Shown here piece after piece: positions 22,952 to 32,668 of a DNA stretch of 64,000 nucleotides. The notes beneath the pieces are model-generated. The model did no database searches. It saw only the letters and a list, made by a program, of their open reading frames with translations, and had not been told where the DNA came from. The translations under genes were made by a program, and so were the position numbers. The DNA is from Chryseobacterium taiwanense (GTDB taxonomy: Bacteria > Bacteroidota > Bacteroidia > Flavobacteriales > Weeksellaceae), in NCBI RefSeq assembly GCF_000813825.1, contig NZ_JWTA01000008.1, forward strand, positions 62,001 to 126,000, in the 5' to 3' direction. The stretch's first letter is position 1. The number at the start of each line of letters is the position of its first letter.

Positions 22952-25204
22952 ATGAAGAAGTTTTTAGTTACAGGTTTTGTTGCGCTTTTGGCTTTGTGTC
23001 ATCAAATAAATGCCCAATCTTATCAGCTATCAGGAAATCCGGTGAATACCACTGGGTGGAGCTTAGTTCCTTCTGCTACCGTAAATACAGATTTTATTCA
23101 GCTTACAGCAGATCAAATCAGTCAGGTGGGAGGCATAAAACTGGATGATCCTATCAATCTTAAGTATTGTGACAAATGGAAAGTGGAATTTGATTTTAGA
23201 ATAGACGGAAACGGTACCACCAGCTATGGACGGGGTGATGGTTTTGCTTTTTGGTATTTAGCCAATCCACCGGCATCTTATGTTCAGGGAGCAGGTCTGG
23301 GAATTCCGAGCAATGCAAGTGGGTTGATGGTAGCATTTGATATTTTCAACAACAGTTCTGAAGGACAGATGAGCAAAGTGCATGTATTGTATGGAACCAA
23401 CAATCTTCCGGCCGGAAATAATAATATTGAGTATAATAATACCGCAAACAGTACTTATCATACCCCCGATCTGATTTCGACTATTCCTTTTGTTGGAAGT
23501 ACTTACAGACACGTTGAGGTAAACGGAGAAATTGATCCGAACAATACTGCCAATTGGATCATTATCATTAAGATTGATAATAATACAGTGGTTAATCAGT
23601 CTTTTGTACCTTCCGGCGGCGCGGCAACCATGACACAGGGATATTTCGGATTTTCAGCTTCTACAGGAGCGGCAAGTGCAAGACATTCCATCAAAAACGT
23701 AAAAGTATATGTAGATAAAGTTCCTTTGCTTCAGAATACGGTAACGCCTTCAGAAACGTGTCCGAATGCTCTTACGGGAGTTGTGACAACAGATTTAACA
23801 TCGTTTAATGCTCAATTTGTCAATAATCCTGCCAACTATACTTTTACCTATATAGTGAACGGAACTCAGGTTACCAATCCTTCCAGCTATCAGTTTTCAG
23901 TAAACACAACGGTGAATGTAATTGTAAAAGATAACAGCGGAACTTTTTGTGACAATCCCGATGCGAAGATTATTTTAACCCCTAAAGACGTTGAAAAGAT
24001 GGATGCGACCCTATTCGGTTGCCCGATGAATGGTTTTGCTGTTTTTGATCTTACACAGGCTAATGTAACTCCGCTTACCAATATAACGAAACAATTTTAT
24101 AGGACACTTGCGGACTTAAACTCCGGAACAAATGAAATTACGAATCCTGCAACTTTTTCATCAGCAGAAGGTGAGGTTTATGTTAAAATTAATACAGCAA
24201 CAGGATGTACTGCAATTGCTAAAATTTCTTTAAAGTTATATCCTGTTCCGACGGTGAATGAAACTACCCTAAGAAGCTGTTTCAATACAAATAATGTTTC
24301 AACAGGAACTTTTAACCTTACTCAGGCACCCGTAACTACGGAAACAGGAATTACCAAAAAGTATTTCATCAATTACAATGATGCTCTTGCAGGAATTAAT
24401 GAAATTTCTAATCCTCAAGCTTATATTTCTGCGAACGGATCGGTTTACATCAAAGTAATCAACAGTAATGGATGCGGAAGTATCGCTAAAGTAACGTTAA
24501 ATGTAATCCCTCCTGTCTATTCTGAAACACTGAAAGATCAGATTATTTGTATGGAAGACACAACAACTCTTGATGCAGGCGCGAATTTTTCATCTTATTT
24601 ATGGAGTACGGGAGCAACGACTCAAAGTATTACCCATGTTGGAGTAGGAACGTATTGGGTGGATCTTAAAAGCGGAGAATGTGTGTTGAGACAGGAAGTA
24701 AAAGTAATTCCATCAGAATCTCCCGTCATTAAAGGAATCAATTTGGAAGGTAATACAGCAATTGTTGAGGTGAAAGGAGGAAAAGCTCCGTACCAGTATT
24801 CTTTGGACGGTATTCAATGGCAGGAATCTAATGTATTTTCCAATTTAACAAGAGGAGAAAATACGTTTTATGTGAAAGACTTTTACAATTGTGATCCTGT
24901 AGTGGTAACCGTTACCGTTCCGAATCTTGTCAATGTAATTACACCAAACGGTGATGGATACAACGATGTAATTAATTATTCTGAATTGGGCTACAAGAAA
25001 AATTTAACTTTCGTTATCTACGACAGATATGGAAATAAAGTTTTTGAAGGAAACTCTTTTAATAATTATACCTGGAACGGAACAATTCAGGGCAGAAAAG
25101 TACCTACGCAAACGTATTGGTATCATATTTCCTGGGATGAACTATCGAAAGAAAGACCTAAAATTGTTTTTACAGGTTGGGTATTATTAAAGAATAGAGA
25201 TTAA
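22952..25204 (+). CDS. Lectin-like surface protein with type B (gliding-type) T9SS domain
   Basis: 750 residues from the ATG at 22952, which gives a clean signal peptide 'KKFLVTGFVALLALC...NAQ'; the upstream in-frame start would overlap a hairpin. Residues 25-260 form an L-type-lectin-like jelly roll ('DKWKVEFDFRIDG', 'GDGFAFWYLA', 'GLMVAFDIFNN', 'RHVEVNGE', 'GYFGFSASTGAA'). Several Ig-like or PKD-like repeats follow with Cys pairs. The last 95 residues are a gliding-motility-associated type B sorting domain: 'NVITPNGDGYNDVINY', 'FVIYDRYGNKVFEG', 'TYWYHISWDE', 'GWVLLKNRD'. Likely a carbohydrate-binding protein of the cell surface. Confidence 0.88.
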   Translation: MKKFLVTGFVALLALCHQINAQSYQLSGNPVNTTGWSLVPSATVNTDFIQLTADQISQVGGIKLDDPINLKYCDKWKVEFDFRIDGNGTTSYGRGDGFAFWYLANPPASYVQGAGLGIPSNASGLMVAFDIFNNSSEGQMSKVHVLYGTNNLPAGNNNIEYNNTANSTYHTPDLISTIPFVGSTYRHVEVNGEIDPNNTANWIIIIKIDNNTVVNQSFVPSGGAATMTQGYFGFSASTGAASARHSIKNVKVYVDKVPLLQNTVTPSETCPNALTGVVTTDLTSFNAQFVNNPANYTFTYIVNGTQVTNPSSYQFSVNTTVNVIVKDNSGTFCDNPDAKIILTPKDVEKMDATLFGCPMNGFAVFDLTQANVTPLTNITKQFYRTLADLNSGTNEITNPATFSSAEGEVYVKINTATGCTAIAKISLKLYPVPTVNETTLRSCFNTNNVSTGTFNLTQAPVTTETGITKKYFINYNDALAGINEISNPQAYISANGSVYIKVINSNGCGSIAKVTLNVIPPVYSETLKDQIICMEDTTTLDAGANFSSYLWSTGATTQSITHVGVGTYWVDLKSGECVLRQEVKVIPSESPVIKGINLEGNTAIVEVKGGKAPYQYSLDGIQWQESNVFSNLTRGENTFYVKDFYNCDPVVVTVTVPNLVNVITPNGDGYNDVINYSELGYKKNLTFVIYDRYGNKVFEGNSFNNYTWNGTIQGRKVPTQTYWYHISWDELSKERPKIVFTGWVLLKNRD

Positions 25205-25290
25205 TTCAAATATTGTAAATCGAAGGATTGACGGGAATCGTTCTTTTAAGGAAGTTCTTCAGGTCAGTAACGATAAAATTTCTTTATAAA

Positions 25291-25327
25291 AACAGCCTCA
25301 CTTATCTGTAAGTGAGGCTGTTTTTTC
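25291..25327. terminator. Bidirectional terminator
   Basis: AACAGCCTCACTTA (25291-25304), loop TCTG, and a perfect complementary arm (25309-25322), followed by T. It lies between convergent genes. Confidence 0.9.
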
Positions 25328-25387
25328 TTTTTATATCTTAAAAAATGCTGTTTATTTAATATGATATCAACTTTTGAGAAATGATTG

Positions 25388-25858
25388 TTAATCTATCTTT
25401 ATTCGCGCCATTATATCACCAAATTCCTGACCATCGAGGAAAGCTTCCACGTGAGTTATTTTATTGTCCGTAAAGGTCATGTTCCAGGAGTAGGTTGACC
25501 GGTAGGGCTTACCGTCAAGAGCCGTAGCCTTTCCATCCCAAATGACAATGACTGTATTTCCATCTTGATAGACGTTTCTCACGGTCGGTTTGATCTTTAC
25601 GGACAGTTTTTTATTCAGTGGAATGATTACTTCGTCCAAAAATTGCTGTTTGCTATGGTAGGTTTTTGACCATTGGGTACTACCATTGATTCGCCACTCA
25701 AGGTTATCTGCAAGCAGGTCAAAAACATCACTCGTTCCTTTTTGTGCCCATGCATCAAATGCGCTACTAACGATTTCTTTTTTCGTCTGGGCATTTACGT
25801 TTTGGTTACTTAATCCTGTTAACATGCTAATTACGAGTATTAAAATTGTTGTTTTCAT
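25388..25858 (-). CDS. Exported NTF2-like (SnoaL-type) protein
   Basis: 156 residues. Signal peptide about 1-23 (NVNAQ). The mature part is a single NTF2-like cone: 'AFDAWAQKGTSDVFDLLADNLEWRINGST' (first helix and strand), 'FLDEVIIPLNKKL', 'VRNVYQDGNTVIVIWDGKATALDGKPY', 'SWNMTFTDNKITHVEAFLDGQEF'. Members bind or modify small hydrophobic ligands; the substrate is unknown. It lies in a minus-strand group with a second NTF2-like gene and several SDR genes, which suggests small-molecule conversion. Confidence 0.8.
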   Translation of the reverse strand: MKTTILILVISMLTGLSNQNVNAQTKKEIVSSAFDAWAQKGTSDVFDLLADNLEWRINGSTQWSKTYHSKQQFLDEVIIPLNKKLSVKIKPTVRNVYQDGNTVIVIWDGKATALDGKPYRSTYSWNMTFTDNKITHVEAFLDGQEFGDIMARIKID

Positions 25859-26010
25859 TACTTTAATAATTATTTATGATGGAGATGGAATATCCTATTT
25901 ATAGAATTGAATTTTCAAATGAAATTAAAATGCTAAAATCAGAAGAATCTTATCATACTTAGTATTGTACATCTTAGATCAATCCATTTTCTTCTTATTG
26001 ATAAAAAGAA

Positions 26011-26424
26011 TTATTTGAACTTACGCTCTTCCTCTTTTATCTCTGCATCATTAATGCTGGCAAATCTTCTCTGCATTAAACCATTTTCATCATATTCCCA
26101 GTTTTCATTTCCATAAGCCCGATACCATTTTCCATCAACTGTTTGGTACTCATATTCAAAGCGTACGGCGATACGGTTATCCGTATGTGCCCAATACTCT
26201 TTTTTGAGTTTATAATTCAGTTCCCTTTTCCATTTACCGCTGAGAAATTTTATAATTTCCTCGCGTCCATTGATAAACTGATCACGGTTACGCCATTCGC
26301 TGTCAAGAGTATATGCTAAAGCTACTCTTTCCGGATCTTGGCTATTCCAACCGTCTTCTGCCAATTGTATTTTTTCTAATGCGGTCTCCAAGGTAAAAGG
26401 AGGCACTGGATATCTCTTTTCCAT
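26011..26424 (-). CDS. DUF1348 family NTF2-like protein
   Basis: 137 residues, cytoplasmic. '[40 protein letters not shown]' and '[34 protein letters not shown]...[14 protein letters not shown]' in sequence order match the DUF1348 (nuclear transport factor 2 superfamily) proteins common in proteobacteria and Bacteroidota. Activity not known. The stop of the SDR gene upstream lies 21 nt away, so the two are probably cotranscribed. Confidence 0.85.
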   Translation of the reverse strand: MEKRYPVPPFTLETALEKIQLAEDGWNSQDPERVALAYTLDSEWRNRDQFINGREEIIKFLSGKWKRELNYKLKKEYWAHTDNRIAVRFEYEYQTVDGKWYRAYGNENWEYDENGLMQRRFASINDAEIKEEERKFK

Positions 26425-26445
26425 TTTTTTACGGATTAATGTTTA

Positions 26446-27327
26446 CTAATTTTTTGTTTCTAGACTAACTTGTTCTGCAACGTCATCATGATCTGTTGAA
26501 GTAATGGTGTCATACCATTGTCCAATTTCAGTATTGAATTTTTCCATTTTTTGCTGAAAATAATGTAAGGTGTCTTTTCCTACAGGAAGATGTACGGGAG
26601 GATGCTCTGACGCTGCAAGTTTTACGATTACTTGCGCGAATTTTTTCGGGTCACCAGGTTGATTGTAGCTTATCTGAGAAGCTGCCTCGCGCATTTTTCC
26701 GGAAGTTTCTGCATAATCTTCAATCAGATTTTTTGCAGTGTTTAAAGAAGATCCATCCAAGAAATTGGTGCGGAAATATCCCGGAGCCACAACTGTTGCG
26801 TGAATACCAAGGGGGGCAGTTTCAATAGCCAATGCTTCGGTTATTCCTTCTACTGCAAATTTTGTGGCACAATATAAACCCCATCCTGCAGATGCTCTCA
26901 GTCCACCAACGGACGATATATTTATGATATGACCTGAGCGCTGAGCTCTCAGATAGGGAAGAACAGAACGTGTTACATTCAAGAGCCCAAATACATTGGT
27001 ATCATACATTTTGCGGTTTTCAGCATCACTTCCTTCTTCAATGGCACTCAGAAGACCAAATCCTGCGTTATTGACCAAAACGTCTATTCTTCCGAAATGG
27101 GTAAGGGCAGCATCGACAGCTTTCTGTATTTGCTCTTCGTTAGTAACGTCCATGGTTACTGCAAAAAAGTTCTCATTATTAATTTCCTGTGAAAGGTTTT
27201 CCGGTTGTTTACGAACCGTTCCTACTACTTTGTCTCCAGCGGCAAGCGCTGCTTTGGTAATTTCTAGACCGAAGCCTCTTGATGCTCCTGTAATCAACCA
27301 GACTTTACTGTTTTTTGTGTTACTCAT
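26446..27327 (-). CDS. SDR family oxidoreductase
   Basis: 293 residues. Classical SDR: 'WLITGASRGFGLEITKAALAAG' (cofactor), 'VLVNNAGFGLL', 'HIINISSVGGLRAS' (Ser) and 'GLYCATKFAVEG' (Tyr-x-x-x-Lys). The 'GAS.GFG' and following 'GTVRKQ' match the group of NADP-dependent SDRs often annotated with oxidoreductase YkvO or 3-ketosteroid-type names. Substrate unknown. Same strand as the DUF1348 gene downstream and an AraC regulator upstream, which may control it. Confidence 0.88.
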   Translation of the reverse strand: MSNTKNSKVWLITGASRGFGLEITKAALAAGDKVVGTVRKQPENLSQEINNENFFAVTMDVTNEEQIQKAVDAALTHFGRIDVLVNNAGFGLLSAIEEGSDAENRKMYDTNVFGLLNVTRSVLPYLRAQRSGHIINISSVGGLRASAGWGLYCATKFAVEGITEALAIETAPLGIHATVVAPGYFRTNFLDGSSLNTAKNLIEDYAETSGKMREAASQISYNQPGDPKKFAQVIVKLAASEHPPVHLPVGKDTLHYFQQKMEKFNTEIGQWYDTITSTDHDDVAEQVSLETKN

Positions 27328-27437
27328 TTTGATAAGATTTTATATTAATTTGATAACACAAATTTCAGGTAAACTCAAAGGCTAATTTATATCAATAGTA
27401 AATGAGATGTTATGAATTTCAAAGAAATGGCAAAAAA

Positions 27438-28358
27438 TTAAGCGGTCATGTAGCTTTTTCTGAATTCTCCCGGGGTGATTCCTACGTTCTTTTTAAAAAA
27501 AGCACTAAAATTAGGTTGTTCTGCATATCCTACAGCATAAGCGACCTGTTGCAATGACCAATGGGTCTGTAATAACAGCGCTTTACATTCCTCCAATAAT
27601 CGATTCTTTATATGGGTACTGATATTTACCCCAGTATGTTTTTTTAAAAGACTGTTCAGGTAATTAGGGTGTAGATGCAAACTGTCAGCAAATTCCTTAG
27701 CTGTTCTCATACGTAAAGGATTGGAAAAATTTACATCCGACAACTCTTCTTCCAAAAGTCCAAAGAAATGATGGATGTGGCCAAAGTCGTCTGTTACAGT
27801 ATTAGCCTCTGGAAACGTAGCATTTTTAATGCTCTCAATAATGATAAACTGTAAAAATACCTGTAAAGTATCTTCAGCGTATGCTTCTTTTTCCTTTATT
27901 TGAGTATGCATCTGGTCAAATAGATTGTTGACTGTCTTTGTACTCGACTGATCCAATTTAATGATACTTTTATTGGGGTTATTGAAAATTTCGTATTTAT
28001 CAACGGCTGCCTTTAAGGCTGGGTGCTGTTCAATATACCTTTTTTTAAATAAGCAGTAATGTCCAGCTCCATCATTGTTGGGAGTAAAGTTTTGCCAAGA
28101 GATAATTTCATTTGGATGAAGGAACAGGATAGTAGGCTCATTAATTTCGTAACTGTTCATACCATGTGTGAATATCCCACTTCCGGAGCTGATAAAAAGG
28201 ATTTTGTAAAAATCTCTTCGATTCGGAGAAAGGTAATTGTTACAGGGGATCTGGTTGCGGTTCACGACACGGATATTCCATGTTTCATAATAATCTAATG
28301 AAATAGGGAGCTGTGTAGGGATATCATTTAATCGTTGAATATCTGGGTTGGTATTCAT
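27438..28358 (-). CDS. AraC family transcriptional regulator
   Basis: 306 residues. N-terminal cupin-like sensing domain (about 30-180; 'FYKILFISSGSGIFTHG', 'PTILFLHPNEIISWQNF') and a C-terminal two-helix-turn-helix AraC domain (about 205-303; 'RTAKEFADSLHLHPNYLNSLLKKHTGVNIS', 'SLQQVAYAVGYAEQPNFSAFFKKNVGITPGEFRKS'). Likely activates the adjacent SDR/NTF2 genes in response to a small molecule. A TATATTTG (minus strand, 28388-28381) about 23 bp before its start is a plausible -7 element. Confidence 0.9.
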   Translation of the reverse strand: MNTNPDIQRLNDIPTQLPISLDYYETWNIRVVNRNQIPCNNYLSPNRRDFYKILFISSGSGIFTHGMNSYEINEPTILFLHPNEIISWQNFTPNNDGAGHYCLFKKRYIEQHPALKAAVDKYEIFNNPNKSIIKLDQSSTKTVNNLFDQMHTQIKEKEAYAEDTLQVFLQFIIIESIKNATFPEANTVTDDFGHIHHFFGLLEEELSDVNFSNPLRMRTAKEFADSLHLHPNYLNSLLKKHTGVNISTHIKNRLLEECKALLLQTHWSLQQVAYAVGYAEQPNFSAFFKKNVGITPGEFRKSYMTA

Positions 28359-28387
28359 AGCCTAAATTTTAAGATATTATCAAATAT

Positions 28388-28413
28388 AAAAAAAACGCCG
28401 GCAAGAAACCGGC
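28388..28413 (-). terminator. Terminator for the upstream SDR gene
   Basis: GCCGG (28397-28401) and CCGGC (28409-28413) around a 7-nt loop; on the minus strand a run of T follows. It ends the 28442-29704 pair before the AraC gene. Confidence 0.75.
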
Positions 28414-28441
28414 AGTTTTAATAATTTAAAATCTCGTTTTA

Positions 28442-29251
28442 TTAAATTTTGTTTTCCCAAGCTTGAAGTTGATGGTCTTTAAGCATATCTTCAATCACTT
28501 TAGGAACGACATTTCTGAATTTTCCTTCGTCAGCAGGAACGATATCGATCATACGGTCGATCATTTCTGTTGCATCCATTTTTCCTTCTGGGGTAGCAAA
28601 GAAATCATCAAAGCCTTTACGCAGGTCAGCTCTTTTTGTGAAGTTTACTTCATCATCTAACCAACGGAACGGATTATCTGCCATTGTTTCGTTGTAACCC
28701 GTATAGTATGCTCCCGGATTTATAGTCTGTATCTTGATGCCATAGGCAGCTAGCTCTTGTTGCATTGCCTCAGCTAAAGATTCAAGTGCATGTTTTGTAG
28801 ATACATAAGTTCCCCAGTTGGCAGGTGTAAATAATCCTCCCATTGAAGAAGTGAATACTACTTTTCCTTTTTTACCTTCTCTTACCCATTTTTGAACTAC
28901 GCCTTGTGTTAGTACCAATGGCAGAAATACATTTACTTCAAAGTTTTTTCTCACAATATCGACTGGAATTTCCCAAACAGGTCCTGCTTCTCCCATTCCG
29001 GCATTATTCCAAAGTATATCAAAATCCCATTTTATCGCTTGTTTAATGTCATAATGGTCTGTAAGATCCAAACGTTCTACTCTGATTTTATCAGATAATC
29101 CTAAGGCAGCAACCTCTTCTCTAAGTGGTGTTACCTGTGATGAAACATGTACTGTTGCAATAATATTGTGACCATTTTTAGCCATTCCGATTGCTGCTCC
29201 TTTTCCGAATCCTGATCCTGCTCCTGTAATTAAAATTGTTTTTGTTGACAT
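28442..29251 (-). CDS. SDR family oxidoreductase
   Basis: 269 residues. 'ILITGAGSGFGKGAAIGMAKNG' (cofactor site), 'LWNNAGMGEAG', 'KVVFTSSMGGLF' (Ser), 'GTYVSTKHALES' (Tyr-x-x-x-Lys). A typical NAD(P)-dependent SDR of about 270 residues with a shortened C-terminal region. Substrate unknown. It is 60 nt downstream of the GlcG/HbpS-like gene on the same strand, probably one transcript ended by the hairpin at 28397. Confidence 0.88.
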   Translation of the reverse strand: MSTKTILITGAGSGFGKGAAIGMAKNGHNIIATVHVSSQVTPLREEVAALGLSDKIRVERLDLTDHYDIKQAIKWDFDILWNNAGMGEAGPVWEIPVDIVRKNFEVNVFLPLVLTQGVVQKWVREGKKGKVVFTSSMGGLFTPANWGTYVSTKHALESLAEAMQQELAAYGIKIQTINPGAYYTGYNETMADNPFRWLDDEVNFTKRADLRKGFDDFFATPEGKMDATEMIDRMIDIVPADEGKFRNVVPKVIEDMLKDHQLQAWENKI

Positions 29252-29311
29252 GATAGTTGGTTTAAAAAATTGATAATTGATTTGTTGAATTATACTATGT
29301 AATTTTTGTTT

Positions 29312-29704
29312 TTATAAAATGCTTCCGGCCGTTGCTATCTCCAGATCCTGATCAGGACTTCCACCTGAAACTCCTATATATCCGATGATTTCATCATTTT
29401 CTTTGACAGGAAGACCTCCTTTAAAGCCTACGAGCCCTCCGCTTGTATTGATGAGTCCGTGAGCGGCAGCAGCGGGTTCTAAAAATGAGCCGACTTGTTC
29501 TGAGCTCATTCTGAAGAGCATTGCGGTTTTAGCTTTTTGCAGGGCAACATCTATAGAGCCTAGAAATGCGTTGTCCATACGTTCGAATAGTTTTAGATAA
29601 CCATAGTTATCAACGATTGCAACATCAGCAGCAACACCAATTGAGTTTGCCTTTTCCTTTGCCAATGTCATTGCTTTTTGCGCTGAGAGTAATTTGATTT
29701 CCAT
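29312..29704 (-). CDS. GlcG/HbpS family heme-binding-like protein
   Basis: 130 residues, DUF336. The family pattern is clear: 'LSAQKAMTLAKEKANSIG', 'VAIVDNYGYLKLFERMDNAFLGSIDVALQKAKTA', 'GGLVGFKGGLPV', 'IGYIGVSGGSPDQDLEIA'. Some members (HbpS) bind heme, others (GlcG, PduO C-domain) bind cobalamin-like or unknown ligands. No signal peptide, so cytoplasmic. Probably cotranscribed with the SDR gene downstream. Function beyond the family is not shown. Confidence 0.88.
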   Translation of the reverse strand: MEIKLLSAQKAMTLAKEKANSIGVAADVAIVDNYGYLKLFERMDNAFLGSIDVALQKAKTAMLFRMSSEQVGSFLEPAAAAHGLINTSGGLVGFKGGLPVKENDEIIGYIGVSGGSPDQDLEIATAGSIL

Positions 29705-30119
29705 TGTTAGGTTTATTTAAATGTTAAACTTTGTTTTCTAATGAAGATTTAATCATGTTTAAAATCTTGCTCTTAATTCTATTGACAAAGTTCAGATATA
29801 CAGGCAGATGGTTTAATATGAAGATTAATGCTTTTGTTATGAATTTCAAAGATTTTGTCAAATTTGTACTATCTGAATATTTTTTAACAGTTATTATAGT
29901 ACGTTAAGGGGTAATCCTGCATCTCGGCGGGGATTTATTACCATATTTTTTGATGTGCTAGATTAACAGAATTGTATTGGAATGAGCTAGATCTAATACT
30001 TGATTTTTTTTGTAAAGTGTTGCTATTTAAATGATTGAATTTATTTTCTATTTGAATTGTTAAAAAAAAATGCTATTTTTAGGTGCTTAAGCCTTGAACT
30101 TCTAACCTATTGTATCGCC
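29705..30119. other. 415-bp region between divergent genes
   Basis: Holds the start regions of the GlcG-like gene and the AraC gene. GTACTAT (29866-29872) and ATAGTAC (29896-29902) form a 7-bp inverted repeat with 23-nt spacing that could be a regulator site. No convincing TAnnTTTG was found in either direction and no small gene was seen. Confidence 0.35.
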
Positions 30120-31076
30120 ATGAGAATTTCAAATAAGCCATTAATGCCTTTAGTAACGGGCATGACGAAGATAAGAGACTGTATTAGATCTTTGGAATTA
30201 ACAGTTTCTGATTATCTTGACCATGAAGATTTTTCAATTGTCAAGATAGAAGACCTTGGTTTTCAATTGCCATTTCACTCACACACCTTCAGACCGGATT
30301 TCTTTTCCATTGCCATTATAGACTCGGCTGAATGTTATTTTGAAGTTGGAAACGAATCCTATTATCTCACTTCAAATTGGGTACTGTTTACCCAGCCGGA
30401 TGTTTTTGTGTCCTGTCGTTTTTTATCTTTTGAAAGAGCCTATTACATAACCTTCAGTGCGGATTTTTTACGAGAATATGGTTATATGAGTATCAATAAA
30501 TTTGCGATATGCTCCAATGCGGTAGCTTTTGATTTAAACTCTCAGATGATGGGTAAAATAAAAGAGACCTGCTCAAATTTATATGCAGAAGCAACCTCTA
30601 ATTCATTATTTAAGTATGATATCATTGGAAATTTACTGTCGGGATTGTTATTGGAACTTCAGAAAATGGAGGAGAACAAAATCGGTGGATTGACTGCCTT
30701 AATAACCAATAGGGAAACGGAAATGGTGAATGGATTTTTTCTGAATCTGGAAAAGAACATATCCGAATTGTTTTTGGGAAAAACAGACCGGGTAAATAGG
30801 ATCAGTGATTATGCCATGTTACAACATGTTCAATGTAATTATTTGTCTAGTATGGTTTATCGTAATACAGGGAAAACTGCCAGTTTTTGGATACATCAGA
30901 AAATAATAGATGATATTATGTATTTACTAAAATACTCCAATAAATCCATAAAAGAAATCTCCTTTATGTATGGATTTTATGAAGTTGCAAACTTTAGTTC
31001 ATATTTCAGAAAGCACGCCGGAATATCTCCTAACCGATTTCGTCAGCTCTGTAGGATTTATCATTTGAACACCTAA
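30120..31076 (+). CDS. AraC family regulator, first of a tandem pair
   Basis: 318 residues from the ATG at 30120; an upstream TTG in frame is less likely. The N-terminal part (about 30-180) is a sensing domain with 'QLPFHSHTFRPDFFSIAII' and 'ESYYLTSNWVLFTQPDVF', the cupin pattern of this group. The C-terminal 100 residues are an AraC helix-turn-helix domain ('RISDYAMLQHVQCNYLSSMVYRNTGKTASFWI', 'SIKEISFMYGFYEVANFSSYFRKHAGISPNRFRQ'). The next gene, 19 nt downstream, encodes a second, distantly similar AraC protein. Confidence 0.85.
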   Translation: MRISNKPLMPLVTGMTKIRDCIRSLELTVSDYLDHEDFSIVKIEDLGFQLPFHSHTFRPDFFSIAIIDSAECYFEVGNESYYLTSNWVLFTQPDVFVSCRFLSFERAYYITFSADFLREYGYMSINKFAICSNAVAFDLNSQMMGKIKETCSNLYAEATSNSLFKYDIIGNLLSGLLLELQKMEENKIGGLTALITNRETEMVNGFFLNLEKNISELFLGKTDRVNRISDYAMLQHVQCNYLSSMVYRNTGKTASFWIHQKIIDDIMYLLKYSNKSIKEISFMYGFYEVANFSSYFRKHAGISPNRFRQLCRIYHLNT

Positions 31077-31095
31077 TTTTTTTAAATGAAGTATT

Positions 31096-32010
31096 ATGGA
31101 CGACAGGATTGATCATATTTTTGATGAGGAAGGCAAAAGTTTTTTGGAGTCTGTGTTATCGGCCGAAATTATAAAAGAAGATGTTACTAAGCAGGATCTC
31201 TATCAATTGCGTGGTCATTTACCGTATAAAACACTATCATATTGTTCAAATACCTATACTATAATTTTAGTAATAGATGGGCAAGGTCTTTATAAGAGAG
31301 ACAATACCGCTGTAGAAATCGAGCCTTTCTCTATATTATTGAATAAGCCAAATAGCCAGTGTCAAATTACGTGGTATCGGATTGGCCAAGCTTATTGTTA
31401 TAAATTTAGTGAACAATTCTTACTTCGATATGCTGGCGTCAGTCTGTACAAAATGTTTCCCTTTCTTTTATTTGAATGTACGGCTCCGTCTATATTAAAT
31501 AGAGAAATCTATAATAAACTAGTGAATATCTGTGTAAAAATTGATGATGAATTCAGATTGAAATCGATGTACAGGAAATATATGCTTGCCAATTTGTTAG
31601 TTCGACTACTGCTGAATATGAAGCAGACCTTTTGGCCTTTTTATCAGTATACAAATATAGAAAATAGGGGCCGAGATATATTAAAGAATTTCACCAAACA
31701 TTTGGAAGAGCAGTATGAGCAGATCGAAAAAGGAAAGCAATGTAAACAGTTGCGTGTAAAAGATTATGCTGGTAAGCAATCCCTTCACGAAAATTATTTT
31801 TCACAGCATATCAAACTGAAATCTGGTAAAACTGCCAAACAGTGGATCGATGAAAAGGCTTGCGTGGTAGCAATCCATATGATTCAAAGTTCGACAAGAT
31901 CTGTTAAAGAAATTGCGTATTTATTAGGCTTTTCTTATACTTCTCAGTTGACAGCATTTATTAAGAAAATGTCTGGTAATAATCCTACCTTTTACAGGGA
32001 AAGCCGATAA
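31096..32010 (+). CDS. AraC family regulator, second of a tandem pair
   Basis: 304 residues. N-terminal sensing region with 'IEPFSILLNKPNSQCQITWY' and a C-terminal AraC domain ('RVKDYAGKQSLHENYFSQHIKLKSGKTAKQWI', 'SVKEIAYLLGFSYTSQLTAFIKKMSGNNPTFYRES'). It shares layout but little identity with the regulator encoded just upstream, from which it may have arisen by duplication. Probably cotranscribed with it (19-nt gap). The convergent gene 32042-32668 ends 31 bp downstream. Targets unknown. Confidence 0.82.
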   Translation: MDDRIDHIFDEEGKSFLESVLSAEIIKEDVTKQDLYQLRGHLPYKTLSYCSNTYTIILVIDGQGLYKRDNTAVEIEPFSILLNKPNSQCQITWYRIGQAYCYKFSEQFLLRYAGVSLYKMFPFLLFECTAPSILNREIYNKLVNICVKIDDEFRLKSMYRKYMLANLLVRLLLNMKQTFWPFYQYTNIENRGRDILKNFTKHLEEQYEQIEKGKQCKQLRVKDYAGKQSLHENYFSQHIKLKSGKTAKQWIDEKACVVAIHMIQSSTRSVKEIAYLLGFSYTSQLTAFIKKMSGNNPTFYRESR

Positions 32011-32041
32011 GATGTTATTCTTAAACTCTGTAAAATCAATA

Positions 32042-32668
32042 TTAAAGTTGAATTGTTAACATTATTAAGATATAGTGAGTTTTATTTCTGGATAAATCAC
32101 TTTGTAAGGCGTAAAATCCGTCAATATTTAGATTTTTTAATAAATCATAATTAAATCCTATCCCTAAACGGTTTCGATTCAATTTTTTTTGATTAAAAGA
32201 ATAGCTTATCTCATTGAAAGCGTATAGCTTCCCATGTCCTGATCCCGCTTGAAACGGAGAATGTAAACGATTACGATTCCTATAAAAATAAAGATCTTCG
32301 GTATCTTTTCTGATCCAGTTCCAAATCATGTTCCGGTTTTCAAGGAGGAATCTACCTATAAATAACTGAAAATTGACAGAATGCATAAATGTGTTTTCGC
32401 TGCGGCTAATTCCTTCATTGTCAAAAGCCAGCATGAGATAGGAAGGGTTTAAAGTGATATGTTTGTTGATTTTAATAAAGGATTGAATGTAGAGCCCATC
32501 TATATCCTGATTATTATTAATCCCATAATGCCCCCAAATACTAAAAGCTGATGAAACCTTATAAGAGACTCCCGAAAAGTACCAAACAGAGGTTGATGAA
32601 TTTTGCTGTGCGAAGCTTTCTGATTGAATGAATAAAAAGATATAGCCTATTTTTTTAACCAAATTCAT
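32042..32668 (-). CDS. DUF2490 outer-membrane protein
   Basis: 208 residues. Signal peptide about 1-20 (SFAQ). The mature part is a run of amphipathic strands ('SVWYFSGVSYKVSSAFSIWGHYGI', 'GLYIQSFIKINKHITLNPSYLML', 'LLENRNMIWNWIRKD', 'FNEISYSF', 'NRLGIGFNYDL', 'HYILIMLTIQL') with the 'RNR.R' loop and hydrophobic C-terminus of DUF2490 beta-barrels. It likely sits in the outer membrane. Function unknown. Confidence 0.78.
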   Translation of the reverse strand: MNLVKKIGYIFLFIQSESFAQQNSSTSVWYFSGVSYKVSSAFSIWGHYGINNNQDIDGLYIQSFIKINKHITLNPSYLMLAFDNEGISRSENTFMHSVNFQLFIGRFLLENRNMIWNWIRKDTEDLYFYRNRNRLHSPFQAGSGHGKLYAFNEISYSFNQKKLNRNRLGIGFNYDLLKNLNIDGFYALQSDLSRNKTHYILIMLTIQL

